A stretch of DNA of 64,000 nt from CAIWHR01 sp035541655 (GTDB lineage: Bacteria; Pseudomonadota; Gammaproteobacteria; Burkholderiales; Casimicrobiaceae): contig DATKMY010000086.1 of the NCBI GenBank assembly GCA_035541655.1, forward strand, positions 1 through 64,000, written 5' to 3'. The translations under genes and the position numbers were made by a program. Below are positions 1-6,789 of this stretch, one piece after another. The notes beneath the pieces were generated by a model. The model worked only from the letters and a program-made list of their open reading frames with translations, made no database searches and was not told the DNA's origin. The first letter of the stretch is position 1. The number at the start of each line of letters is the position of its first letter.

Positions 1-615
1 CGTGCCGCCGCAGGGCTGGAGGTCGATCCCCGGGATGCGCAGCAGGCGCACGCGGCCGCTGCCGCGCGGCGGCTGCACGCTCATCGTCTTCACGAGCTCG
101 GGACGCGCATCGAGCTCCTCGTCCGTGATCCACACCGTCTCCGTGTCGACCGCGCGTGCGATGAGCGCGTTGGTCTCGCGCTCGATCCTCGCGGCGTCCA
201 GCAGGCTCATGTCGATGTCGAAGTCGAGCCGCGCCTTCTCGGGCGCGATATTGCCGCCCGTGACCGGCGCCACGACCACGCACGACATCACGTGCAGCGC
301 CGTGTGCAGGCGCATCAGCGCGTAGCGGCGCGGCCAGTCGATTTCGAGCGTCACGGTCTCGCCGGGCGCGGGGCGGGCCGCGCCCGCTGCGGGAACGTGC
401 AGAACGCTGTCGATCGCATCGCCCTTGCGCGTGTCGGCGATGGCGATGCGCTCGCCCGTGGCGCGGACCAGCGTGCCGGTGTCGCCCGCCTGCCCGCCGC
501 CGATCGGGTAGAACACGCTGCGATCGAGCTCGATCCCGCGATCGTGGACGGCAACGACCTTCGCCGTCGCGCGTGTCAGATAGGCGTCGTCCCGAAACAA
601 GATCTCGGTCGTCAT
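1..615 (-). CDS. Alanyl-tRNA editing protein, AlaX-like (3' end outside window)
   Basis: AlaX proteins are free-standing relatives of the AlaRS editing domain; they hydrolyse mischarged Ser- or Gly-tRNA(Ala) in the cytoplasm. Visible here are the first 205 residues: a GGGQ-type loop near residue 40, the zinc-ligand pair H104-xxx-H108 and, at the very end, C202 of the PCGGT motif, whose partner His should be residue 206, just outside the window. The start is the ATG at 615, which overlaps the stop of the upstream hydrolase gene by 4 bases (ATGA), so the two are probably translationally coupled. Only the C-terminus is missing; nothing suggests a broken gene. The family assignment rests on the two metal motifs and is firm; the exact tRNA/amino-acid preference is not visible. 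Confidence 0.88.
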   Translation of the reverse strand, partial: MTTEILFRDDAYLTRATAKVVAVHDRGIELDRSVFYPIGGGQAGDTGTLVRATGERIAIADTRKGDAIDSVLHVPAAGAARPAPGETVTLEIDWPRRYALMRLHTALHVMSCVVVAPVTGGNIAPEKARLDFDIDMSLLDAARIERETNALIARAVDTETVWITDEELDARPELVKTMSVQPPRGSGRVRLLRIPGIDLQPCGGT

Positions 616-1328
616 CGCATCGCTCCGAAAGTAACGGGCTCGGCTGGCCCGCGCGTCGTGGCACCGATCCAGTCCGCTGTTGCGGAGACGATCGCGGCGC
701 GAACGTCCGCATCGCTGCACGCGGCGCGCGCGGGAGCGTGGAACGAATGGTCGGCCTGCTTGAACAGCGTGAGCGTTGCGCGCGCGCCCAGTCGCGCGAC
801 GACGGACTGGAGCAGCGGCAGCTCCGCGAGCTCGTCGCGCGTGCCCTGCAGAAACAGCATCGGAACCCGCACGTTGTCGAGGTGCGCGGCGCGATCGATG
901 GAGGGCTTGCCCGCCGGATGCAGCGGAAATCCGAGGAAGACGAGGCCGCGAACTCCGGGCAGCGGTGCGAGAGCCTGCGCTTGCGAGCTCATGCGCCCGC
1001 CGAACGATCTGCCGCCCGCGAAAAGCGGCAGCTCGGGCATTCGGCGGGAGGCTTCGACGACGGCGGCGCGCACCGTCGCGTGCGCGACTGTCGGGGGATC
1101 GGTACGCCGCTCGCCGCGCTCCATGTACGGAAATTGGAAGCGCAGCGTCGCCACGCCGTGCGCGCCGAGCTCGGCGGCGACACTCGTCATGAATGCGTGC
1201 GTCATTCCGGCCCCGGCGCCATGCGCCATCACATAGCAGGCGCGCGCGTCCGCGGGCAGCAGCAGCAGCGCGGAAACGCGAGCGTGTTCGCCGCATACGA
1301 TCGTCAACGGCTCCGCGATCGCGCTCAT
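612..1328 (-). CDS. Alpha/beta hydrolase, KANL3/Tex30-like (dienelactone hydrolase superfamily)
   Basis: A 238-residue cytoplasmic hydrolase. It has the oxyanion-side HGAGAG segment near residue 36, a nucleophile elbow GRSFGG with S108, a likely acid D165 in GTRDEL and a histidine H194 in ADHSF, so a complete catalytic triad can be proposed. Length and motif spacing fit the KANL3/Tex30-like family of alpha/beta hydrolases, whose substrates are mostly unknown. It overlaps the DUF72 gene upstream and the AlaX gene downstream by 4 bases each, so all three are read as one transcript. The context (an editing tRNA hydrolase and a DUF72 protein) does not reveal a substrate; the fold and catalytic residues are certain, the role is not. 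Confidence 0.85.
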   Translation of the reverse strand: MSAIAEPLTIVCGEHARVSALLLLPADARACYVMAHGAGAGMTHAFMTSVAAELGAHGVATLRFQFPYMERGERRTDPPTVAHATVRAAVVEASRRMPELPLFAGGRSFGGRMSSQAQALAPLPGVRGLVFLGFPLHPAGKPSIDRAAHLDNVRVPMLFLQGTRDELAELPLLQSVVARLGARATLTLFKQADHSFHAPARAACSDADVRAAIVSATADWIGATTRGPAEPVTFGAMR

Positions 1329-2044
1329 CGCTCGAACTCCGCCGCGTACGCCATCAACGCTCTCGCATACGCGGGTGCGGTCGGCTCGTGCATGAAGTAG
1401 ACGTCGATCTCGCGCCACGTCGTCGCCTGGAGCCGTTTGGCCCACGCACGCAGCTCGTCGTCCGAATAGTTTTCGAGGCGCAGCCTCACGTAACCCCACG
1501 GAGCAGTCTCCACCAGCGGCGGAGGCGCATTGTCCTCGCGCTCGGAGAGGCACAGCGCGGCACCTGCGCGCTTCAGCGCATCGTAGACGTCGTCGACGAA
1601 CCACGTCTCGTTGCGGAATTCGAACGACGCGCCGTGGTCCTTCGGCAGCAATTGCAGGAAAGCCGCGAGGCGCGGGAGGTCCTTCTTGAAGTTGGGCGGC
1701 AGCTGGAAGAGCACGGGACCGCGCTTCGGACCGAGCGCAGCGAGGTTCTGGTACAGCCAGCCGAGCGGTTCGGCGACCGTCTCGCCTTTGAGCCGCGAGA
1801 TGTGGGTGATACGGCGGGACGCCTTGATCGCAAAGCGAAACGTCGCGGGCGTTGCTGCTGCCCACGCCTCGAGCACCGCCGTCTTCGGAATCCGGTAGAA
1901 CGTGTTGTTGATCTCGACGGTGGGAAGACGCTCGGCGTACCACCCGAGCATTTCGTCGGGCCTGATCTTCTCGGGATAGAAGTCTCCCTTCCATTCCTTG
2001 AACGAGTAGCCGCTCGCGCCCGCCAGAATTCTCGACGCTGTCAT
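1325..2044 (-). CDS. DUF72 family protein (YecE-like TIM barrel)
   Basis: A 239-residue DUF72 protein, first gene of a three-gene operon with the hydrolase and AlaX genes (4-base ATGA overlap downstream). Family hallmarks are visible: the early GASGYSFKEWKG block, the YAERLPTVEINNTFYR segment, FRFAIKASRRITH, and the terminal VYFMHEP strand followed by an N-terminal-like helix. DUF72 proteins (E. coli YecE) form TIM-barrel-like folds resembling endonuclease IV/xylose isomerase, but their biochemical role is not established. The chosen ATG at 2044 begins MTASRIL; an in-frame codon 13 residues upstream would add a basic, non-conserved leader and is less likely. Confidence 0.88.
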   Translation of the reverse strand: MTASRILAGASGYSFKEWKGDFYPEKIRPDEMLGWYAERLPTVEINNTFYRIPKTAVLEAWAAATPATFRFAIKASRRITHISRLKGETVAEPLGWLYQNLAALGPKRGPVLFQLPPNFKKDLPRLAAFLQLLPKDHGASFEFRNETWFVDDVYDALKRAGAALCLSEREDNAPPPLVETAPWGYVRLRLENYSDDELRAWAKRLQATTWREIDVYFMHEPTAPAYARALMAYAAEFER

Positions 2045-2184
2045 TCTCCGCCGTCCGTTCCCGCCTGGTCTTTCTGCGCGCACATACTACTCCGCCGCTG
2101 CCGACGACCGCGCCGCAGTCGTTGGGGTTGGGATTAGACTAGAACGATGTCGATGCCCGCATTCGACGTGCTCGGGAGCGCACC

Positions 2185-3330
2185 ATGGCAGCGAAGAGAC
2201 AGCGGAAGGCGAGAGCGGCAGTGGAACAGACGGCGTGGGAGCAGTTCGCCGCGATGTCGCGGAACGCACTGTCATCCGGCGGGCGCGTTTCGGCGATGGC
2301 CGCGCGTGCCAAATCGCGCAAGCGGTCTGCGCGCGGCGTAGCGGGCGCGCAAAGCGCGGCTCGAGCCACCGCGCAGGCGCTGCGGCTTGGCCGAAAGCAG
2401 GCGGAGTGGGTCGTTGCCCGGCACGGCGAGCTGCAGCAGCGCCGCGCAAAAGTGGTCGCGGCCAAGGGGCCGGCGCGCGGAGGTCCCGGCGCCGGGGGTG
2501 CGTCGGTTGGTAAGCTGAAGGGCGCCAAGAAGCTCGTCGCGAAAGCGGGTGGCGGTGGCGCACCGGGCGGCGGCAGCCGCGGCGTTCTCGTAGCCGAAGG
2601 CGATTCGTGGTTCGACTATCCGTTCTACGACGTGCTGAAGAAGCTCGACTACGACTTCGGCTGGGACATCGAGAGCGTTGCGCATCGCGGTGACAGCGTC
2701 GAGAGCATGGCCTACGACGGCGGCCAGCTCGCCGACTTCGTCGGTGCGATCCAGCGCGTCGTGCGCCGCGGCGATGTTCCGCACGCGATTCTCATGTCGG
2801 GTGGCGGTAACGACGTCGCCGGCGACGGATTCGCGATGCTGCTCAATCATCGCTCATCGCCGGTCTACGGATTCAATCCGTCGGTGCTCGATGGCGTCAT
2901 CCAGACGCGGATACGCGTCGCGTACACGACGATGCTCTCCGCGGTGACCGCCGCGTGCCAGAGTCTCCTCGGAGCGACGGTGCCCATTCTGTTGCACGGA
3001 TACGACTATCCGGTCGCCGACGGGCGCGGCTTCCTCGGCGGCTGGGGCCCGCTGCCCGGCCCGTGGCTCGAGCCGGGTTTCCTGCAGAAAGGCTACGACG
3101 ACCTCGCGGAGCGCGTCGCGATCACCCGCGACCTGATCGACCGGATGTACGCGATGCTCGACGCCGTCGTCGCGCTGCCCGAGTTCGCGCACGTCAAGGT
3201 CGTCGATTTGCGCAACGCGCTGTCGACCGATCTGGTCGACGCTCGCTACAAGGCGTGGTGGGGCAACGAGCTGCACCCGACCCAGCAGGGCTTCACCAAG
3301 GTGGCCGGACTGTTCGACGTGCAGCTGTAG
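2185..3330 (+). CDS. SGNH/GDSL hydrolase with basic low-complexity N-terminus
   Basis: A 381-residue protein in two parts. Residues 1-130 are rich in Ala, Arg, Lys and Gly, with no signal peptide or membrane segment, and look disordered and possibly nucleic-acid or polyanion binding. From residue 133 comes an SGNH-type hydrolase: block I GDSWFDYP with S141, the GGGND block with N209, and a terminal NELHPTQQG block with H364. A GGGAG Shine-Dalgarno-like stretch 6 nt upstream supports the ATG at 2185. The gene is transcribed away from the DUF72 operon and stands alone. The hydrolase domain is well supported (esterase, lipase or deacylase class); the substrate is unknown, and the long basic extension is unusual for the family. 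Confidence 0.85.
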   Translation: MAAKRQRKARAAVEQTAWEQFAAMSRNALSSGGRVSAMAARAKSRKRSARGVAGAQSAARATAQALRLGRKQAEWVVARHGELQQRRAKVVAAKGPARGGPGAGGASVGKLKGAKKLVAKAGGGGAPGGGSRGVLVAEGDSWFDYPFYDVLKKLDYDFGWDIESVAHRGDSVESMAYDGGQLADFVGAIQRVVRRGDVPHAILMSGGGNDVAGDGFAMLLNHRSSPVYGFNPSVLDGVIQTRIRVAYTTMLSAVTAACQSLLGATVPILLHGYDYPVADGRGFLGGWGPLPGPWLEPGFLQKGYDDLAERVAITRDLIDRMYAMLDAVVALPEFAHVKVVDLRNALSTDLVDARYKAWWGNELHPTQQGFTKVAGLFDVQL

Positions 3331-3459
3331 CGCGCGCACCACGGCGGGGAGGCGGCTCGCCCTTGGGCCGCCGGTCCCCCGGTCGCCCGGAGGTCACGCC
3401 TGCGGCTCGCAGTTGATCATCCAGGGGATTGCGAAGCGGTACGCAGCGGGCGTCCGTCG

Positions 3460-4023
3460 TCACGGTGCGCCGCGTTCGGCCAACGCCGGGCGGCGCGGTG
3501 GCTGGCGCCGGACGACGGGCGGATCGTCGGCGAACGCTTCGTCGCCGACCGAGTCGAGCGTCACGCCGAGCCCGTAGAGCATCCCGGTCCAGCGCGCTTC
3601 GATTCCGTACGCGAGATCGTGCGGAACGTCGTCGTGCGTGAGCACGAGCCTCGAGCCGCTCGATCGGCGCTCGATCTCTACGACGACAGACGTATGCGCA
3701 TGCGTCCGGTCGACGAGCTCCAGGCTGAATGCGACGCGGCGATGGGGGACGATCTCGACGTATTTGCCTCGATATTCGGCAGCGCCCTTCGCGCGCCGTT
3801 CGACGAAGCGGAAGGCGCCTCCCGCCCGCGCATCGATCTCGACGTGCGCGATCGGCCGCGCTGCCGTTGCGAACAGCCATCGCCGTGCGACCTCGGGCCG
3901 TATCCAGGCATTGAACACGCGCTCGGTGCCCGCCTGGAAGCGCGCGCCGACGCGTATCGTGACCGGCGCCCGAAAGGTCGCATCCGATCGTCGGTCGCCG
4001 CGCTCGAACACCGATGACTTCAT
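3460..4023 (-). CDS. AHSA1/SRPBCC domain protein
   Basis: A 187-residue protein of the activator-of-Hsp90-ATPase-like SRPBCC (START-like) family: the FNAWIRPEVARRWLF helix, the GGAFRFVERR beta hairpin, an EIVPHRRVAF strand and a WTGMLYGL C-terminal helix, followed by a basic, probably disordered tail. Such bacterial proteins bind small hydrophobic ligands; few have known roles. It lies 20 bases downstream of a DGPF protein gene and is the last member of the unit 55-residue protein - DGPF protein - AHSA1 protein. SRPBCC proteins recur beside ECF sigma factors and DGPF genes, so it is probably part of the same sigma-dependent response. Function beyond the fold is unknown. Confidence 0.85.
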   Translation of the reverse strand: MKSSVFERGDRRSDATFRAPVTIRVGARFQAGTERVFNAWIRPEVARRWLFATAARPIAHVEIDARAGGAFRFVERRAKGAAEYRGKYVEIVPHRRVAFSLELVDRTHAHTSVVVEIERRSSGSRLVLTHDDVPHDLAYGIEARWTGMLYGLGVTLDSVGDEAFADDPPVVRRQPPRRPALAERGAP

Positions 4024-4043
4024 CCGTGAATCCCCGCGCGTCG

Positions 4044-4376
4044 TCACACCGACAATTGGCGCACGGGGCGCACTTCGACGCTGCCGACACGCGCCGGCGG
4101 AATCTTCGCGGCGACCTGGATCGCTTCGTTCAGGTCGGCTGCGTCGATCAGGTAGAAGCCGGCGAGCTGCTCCTTCGTCTCGGCGAACGGCCCGTCGGTC
4201 ACCGAGACCTTGCCGCTGCGCACGCGCACGGTCGTCGCCGTATGGATGCCCTGCAGCGCCTCGGCGGCGACGAGCCGACCCTTCTCGCGCAGGCTGTCGC
4301 CGCAGGCCTGGCACTCGCGGTCGGGGACGGCGGAGAGGTTCTTTTCGTCGAGATAGACGAGGCAGAGGTATCTCAT
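4044..4376 (-). CDS. DGPF (YCII-related) domain protein 1
   Basis: A 110-residue YCII-related protein carrying the diagnostic DGPFAETKEQL segment at residues 61-71, preceded by the typical MRYLCLVYLD strand. The fold is a ferredoxin-like alpha/beta dimer; biochemical function is unknown, but genes of this family are the standard neighbours of ECF42-group sigma factors, one of which lies at 5179-6429. The start is ATG 4376, with a GGGAG motif 7 nt upstream; it overlaps by 4 bases the stop of a 55-residue membrane protein gene, so the two are co-translated. Expression is probably driven from the shared motif at 4579-4609. Confidence 0.88.
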   Translation of the reverse strand: MRYLCLVYLDEKNLSAVPDRECQACGDSLREKGRLVAAEALQGIHTATTVRVRSGKVSVTDGPFAETKEQLAGFYLIDAADLNEAIQVAAKIPPARVGSVEVRPVRQLSV

Positions 4377-4540
4377 CGGATTGCTCCCGGGAGTCCGAGG
4401 CCTGCCTTCCGGCGCTGGTACAGGAACAGCAGCAGCGCGAAGAGGCTTCCTCCGGGCAAGAGAATCTCCAGCATCAGGTACGGGCCCAGCGTTTTCCCGA
4501 TTCGCCGCAACGTCCGAAGACAATCGATGACTCTTTGCAT
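4373..4540 (-). CDS. Small membrane protein (55 aa), unannotated class
   Basis: A short open frame that would be missed by most length cut-offs. It begins ATG at 4540 with a GGAG motif 6 nt upstream and ends in a TGA that overlaps the ATG of the DGPF gene (ATGA). The predicted peptide has a basic N-terminus (several Arg and Lys in residues 3-16), one hydrophobic stretch of about 25 residues centred on residues 20-45 broken by a Pro-Gly-Gly turn, and a basic C-terminal end (QRRK). This is the layout of a single-span inner-membrane protein. Its position directly after the putative sigma-factor promoter makes it the first gene of the DGPF1-AHSA1 operon. Function unknown; support is start site, overlap and hydropathy, not a family match. 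Confidence 0.65.
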   Translation of the reverse strand: MQRVIDCLRTLRRIGKTLGPYLMLEILLPGGSLFALLLFLYQRRKAGLGLPGAIR

Positions 4541-4578
4541 GTTCCGCTCCGACGCGTTTCAGTGAGGCTTTCACTGAT

Positions 4579-4609
4579 TAGTCGAATCGGCCGATCGCAA
4601 ATCGACATC
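4579..4609 (-). promoter_or_regulatory. Putative ECF42-type promoter of the DGPF1 operon
   Basis: On the minus strand a GATGTCGA element (4602-4609) is followed after exactly 17 nt by CGACTA (4579-4584), 38 nt ahead of the ATG of the small membrane protein gene. The same two elements at the same spacing stand before the second DGPF gene (5099-5129). TGTCGA as -35 agrees with what has been reported for ECF42 sigma factors in Streptomyces; assignment to the sigma factor at 5179-6429 is an inference from this match and from adjacency. Confidence 0.7.
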
Positions 4610-4682
4610 GCTTGGGGAACGAAGCGCACGAGGTTCTCGAGCAACGGCTGAAGGCGAAAGGAAGAGGTGGACGGACCGGCGA

Positions 4683-5072
4683 CTAGCTCACGGCGCTCTG
4701 CTCGACGACAGGTGTCTGCAGCACGGGCGGGTCGTCGATGACGGCACGCACCTCGACGCAGCCGTTCCGGCACACCGGGACTCCGGCGGCGATGCGCACC
4801 GCTTCGTCGCGGTCGCGGGCCTCGATCAGAAAATAGCCGCCGAGCTGCTCCTTCGTTTCGGCGAAAGGCCCGTCGGTGGTCATCACCTTGCCGTTGCGCA
4901 CCCGAACCGTGACTGCAGTGTTCGCAGGCTGCAGCCGGTTGCACCCCAGATAGTGGCCGTTCTTGCGAAGGCCGTCGTTGAACGCGAAATAAGCGGCGAG
5001 CCGCCGTTGCCCTTCGGCCTCCGATATCGGTTCGACGGGGGGCTCAGAACAGACCAGGCAAAGGAATTTCAT
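4683..5072 (-). CDS. DGPF (YCII-related) domain protein 2
   Basis: A 129-residue YCII-related protein with DGPFAETKEQL at residues 67-77 and the family's starting strand MKFLCLVCSE. It is a paralogue of the protein at 4044-4376, sharing the central TTDGPFAETKEQL.G block, but it differs in having a proline-rich acidic insert near residues 10-20 and a longer C-terminus. ATG 5072 has a GGAGG ribosome-binding site 4 nt upstream. It is transcribed separately from its paralogue: 142 bases and a second promoter separate the two. Located between the sigma factor and the first DGPF operon, it is most likely a sigma-controlled target. Enzymatic activity is unknown. Confidence 0.88.
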   Translation of the reverse strand: MKFLCLVCSEPPVEPISEAEGQRRLAAYFAFNDGLRKNGHYLGCNRLQPANTAVTVRVRNGKVMTTDGPFAETKEQLGGYFLIEARDRDEAVRIAAGVPVCRNGCVEVRAVIDDPPVLQTPVVEQSAVS

Positions 5073-5098
5073 GGATCCTCCGGGTTGAGTCCAGTGGA

Positions 5099-5129
5099 TA
5101 GTCGATCGGCGAACGGCGAAATCGACATC
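5099..5129 (-). promoter_or_regulatory. Putative ECF42-type promoter of DGPF gene 2
   Basis: Minus strand: GATGTCGA (5122-5129), 17-nt spacer, CGACTA (5099-5104), 26 nt before the ATG. An A/T-rich run (5136-5145) sits just upstream of the -35 element, resembling an UP element. The motif lies in the 106-base gap between the sigma factor stop and this gene, so the gene can be expressed independently of sigma-factor transcription. It is the second copy of the motif at 4579-4609. Confidence 0.7.
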
Positions 5130-5178
5130 GGCCGGAAAAAATTTTCTCGGGCTCGAGCCGGATGCTCGCAGCGTTCGA

Positions 5179-6429
5179 TCAGTCGGGGAGACCGGTGACC
5201 CTTTGCTCGAGAAATCTCCGCTCGGGACCCTGGCGGGCGAGCTCGATGGCGCGCCGGTAGGACGCGCGAGCGTCCGCAGTCTTGCCCAGGCGCCGGCAAA
5301 GATCGGCCCGCGCCGCATGGGCGAGGTGATAGTCGCGGAGCTCGCCGCGGGCGAGGATCGCGTCGACGATCGCGAGTCCGGCAGCGGGGCCGTCGCGCAT
5401 TGCGACAGCGACCGCGCGGTTGAGCTCGATCACCGGCGAGGGGTCTGCACCCAGCAGCGCATCATAGAGGCCGACGATCTCGTCCCAGTCCGTGGCCGCC
5501 GCGGTGGGCGCCTCCGCGTGGACGGCGGCGATTGCCGCCTGGAGCGCGTACGGGCCGGCCTGGCGCTGGGCGAGCGCGCGTGTCACCAGCGCCGAGCCTT
5601 CGCGAATCTGATCGCGATTCCACAGCGTTCGATCCTGCTCGGCGAGGAGGATGAGCTCGCCCGAGGCGGTTGCCCGCGCGGTGCGCCGCGATTCATGCAG
5701 CAGCATCAGCGCGAGCAGGCCGATCGCTTCCGGTTCGGGAAGCAGGTCGACGAGCAGCCGTCCCAGCCGGATCGCCTCGCCCGAAAGGTCGACGCGCGTC
5801 AACGACGGTCCCGACGACGCCGAGTAGCCCTCGTTGAACACGAGGTAGATCACGCGCAGAACGCTGTCGAGGCGTTCGGCGAGCTCCTGCGGCTCCGGCA
5901 CCTGGTACGGGATGCGCGCATCGCGGATCTTGGCCTTCGCCCGGACGATCCTTTGTGCAAGCGTCGGTGCGGCAGTCAGGAAGGCCTGCGCGATTTCCTC
6001 CGTCGTGAGGCCGCAGACCTCGCGCAGCGTGAGCGCGACCTGCGCGTCCGGTGCAAGCGCCGGGTGGCAGCAGGTGAAGACGAGGCGCAGCCGATCGTCC
6101 TCGATGCTCTCGTCGTTCGCGGGCACCGTCTCGTCGGGGATCGCTTCGACCATCTCGGTCATGTCTTCGACAGAATCGAAACGGGCGCGCCGGCGAATGC
6201 CGTCGATCGCCTTGAAGCGGCCCGCCGAGACGAGCCACGCCCGGGGGTTTGCCGGGATGCCCTCGCGCGGCCATTGCTCGAGCGCCGTTCGAAACGCGTC
6301 GTGCAGCGCTTCTTCGGCGACGTCGAAGTCGCCGAGCAGGCGGATCAATGTGGCGAATACGCGCCGCGACTCGGTGCGATAGATCGAATCGAGCGCTTGC
6401 CGAACGCCCTCGACGGCTTCGCCGCTCAC
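5179..6429 (-). CDS. RNA polymerase sigma factor, ECF42-like with C-terminal TPR-like extension (DUF6596)
   Basis: A 416-residue sigma-70 family protein, about twice the length of a plain ECF sigma factor. Region 2 occupies roughly residues 15-85 (RVFATLIRLLGDFDVAEEALHDAF, then the RAWLVSAGRFKAIDGIRRR stretch) and region 4 about 115-170 (CCHPALAPDAQVALTLREVCGLTTEEIA, then the recognition-helix region TLAQRIVRAKAKIR). The remaining 240 residues form a helical TPR-like domain with the conserved LIYLVFNEGYSASSG-type block. This architecture is the ECF42 group, which has no obvious anti-sigma factor and is controlled through the C-terminal extension. The two DGPF genes downstream are its usual partners, and both carry the same promoter motif. 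I do not find that motif upstream of the sigma gene itself, so autoregulation is not evident. Confidence 0.9.
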   Translation of the reverse strand: MSGEAVEGVRQALDSIYRTESRRVFATLIRLLGDFDVAEEALHDAFRTALEQWPREGIPANPRAWLVSAGRFKAIDGIRRRARFDSVEDMTEMVEAIPDETVPANDESIEDDRLRLVFTCCHPALAPDAQVALTLREVCGLTTEEIAQAFLTAAPTLAQRIVRAKAKIRDARIPYQVPEPQELAERLDSVLRVIYLVFNEGYSASSGPSLTRVDLSGEAIRLGRLLVDLLPEPEAIGLLALMLLHESRRTARATASGELILLAEQDRTLWNRDQIREGSALVTRALAQRQAGPYALQAAIAAVHAEAPTAAATDWDEIVGLYDALLGADPSPVIELNRAVAVAMRDGPAAGLAIVDAILARGELRDYHLAHAARADLCRRLGKTADARASYRRAIELARQGPERRFLEQRVTGLPD

Positions 6430-6789
6430 CGGCCGCGTCGCGGCGGGCGCGCCGCGCAGAGACCGGAGGAATACGGCGGCGACGCCGGTCGGCCGGGCCG
6501 TTGGACGCGCTGCAACATTGCGTTCATCGAGGCAGAAGATCGCTTGGGTCGAAGGAACGAATCAGTTTAGCGGGTATTGATCGAGCCCGTATGTCCCGGC
6601 GTGCAGGGCGAGAGCCGTCGACTCGCGCGCGAAAGGCCAGGGTAGGTGATCGGGTCGAGTTCGTTGTAGGCTATTCGGATACGACGGTCCACCTGCACGA
6701 GGAAATCGTCGGGGTGCGGCGCGGACGGATCGAGGACGTCTGGCGGGTCGCCGGACGCGGGAGGATCAAGTGAGCGAAGGAACCACGGC
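6430..6789. other. 360-base intergenic region with a doubtful 60-codon frame
   Basis: This gap separates the divergent sigma factor and DapA-like genes. A plus-strand open frame at 6591-6773 (60 residues, ATG start, ending 16 bases before the DapA-like ATG) is the only sizeable frame not antisense to a gene; its second half reads like a beta-rich segment, but I recognise no family and see no good ribosome-binding site. An AAGGA motif at 6777-6781 serves the DapA-like gene. I found no clear sigma70 promoter and no hairpin with a T-run. Confidence 0.35.

Noticed and set aside
2145..2171. A TGTCGA followed by CGACGT upstream of the SGNH gene as a third sigma-factor site
   Set aside because: Spacing is only about 10 nt and the second element is not CGACTA; it does not fit the pair at 4579-4609 and 5099-5129.
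3350..3371. A GGCGGC...GCCGCC hairpin after the SGNH hydrolase gene
   Set aside because: No T-run on either side, so not called as an intrinsic terminator.
6591..6773. A 60-residue plus-strand frame just before the DapA-like gene
   Set aside because: No ribosome-binding site, no recognisable family; described only as part of the intergenic region.
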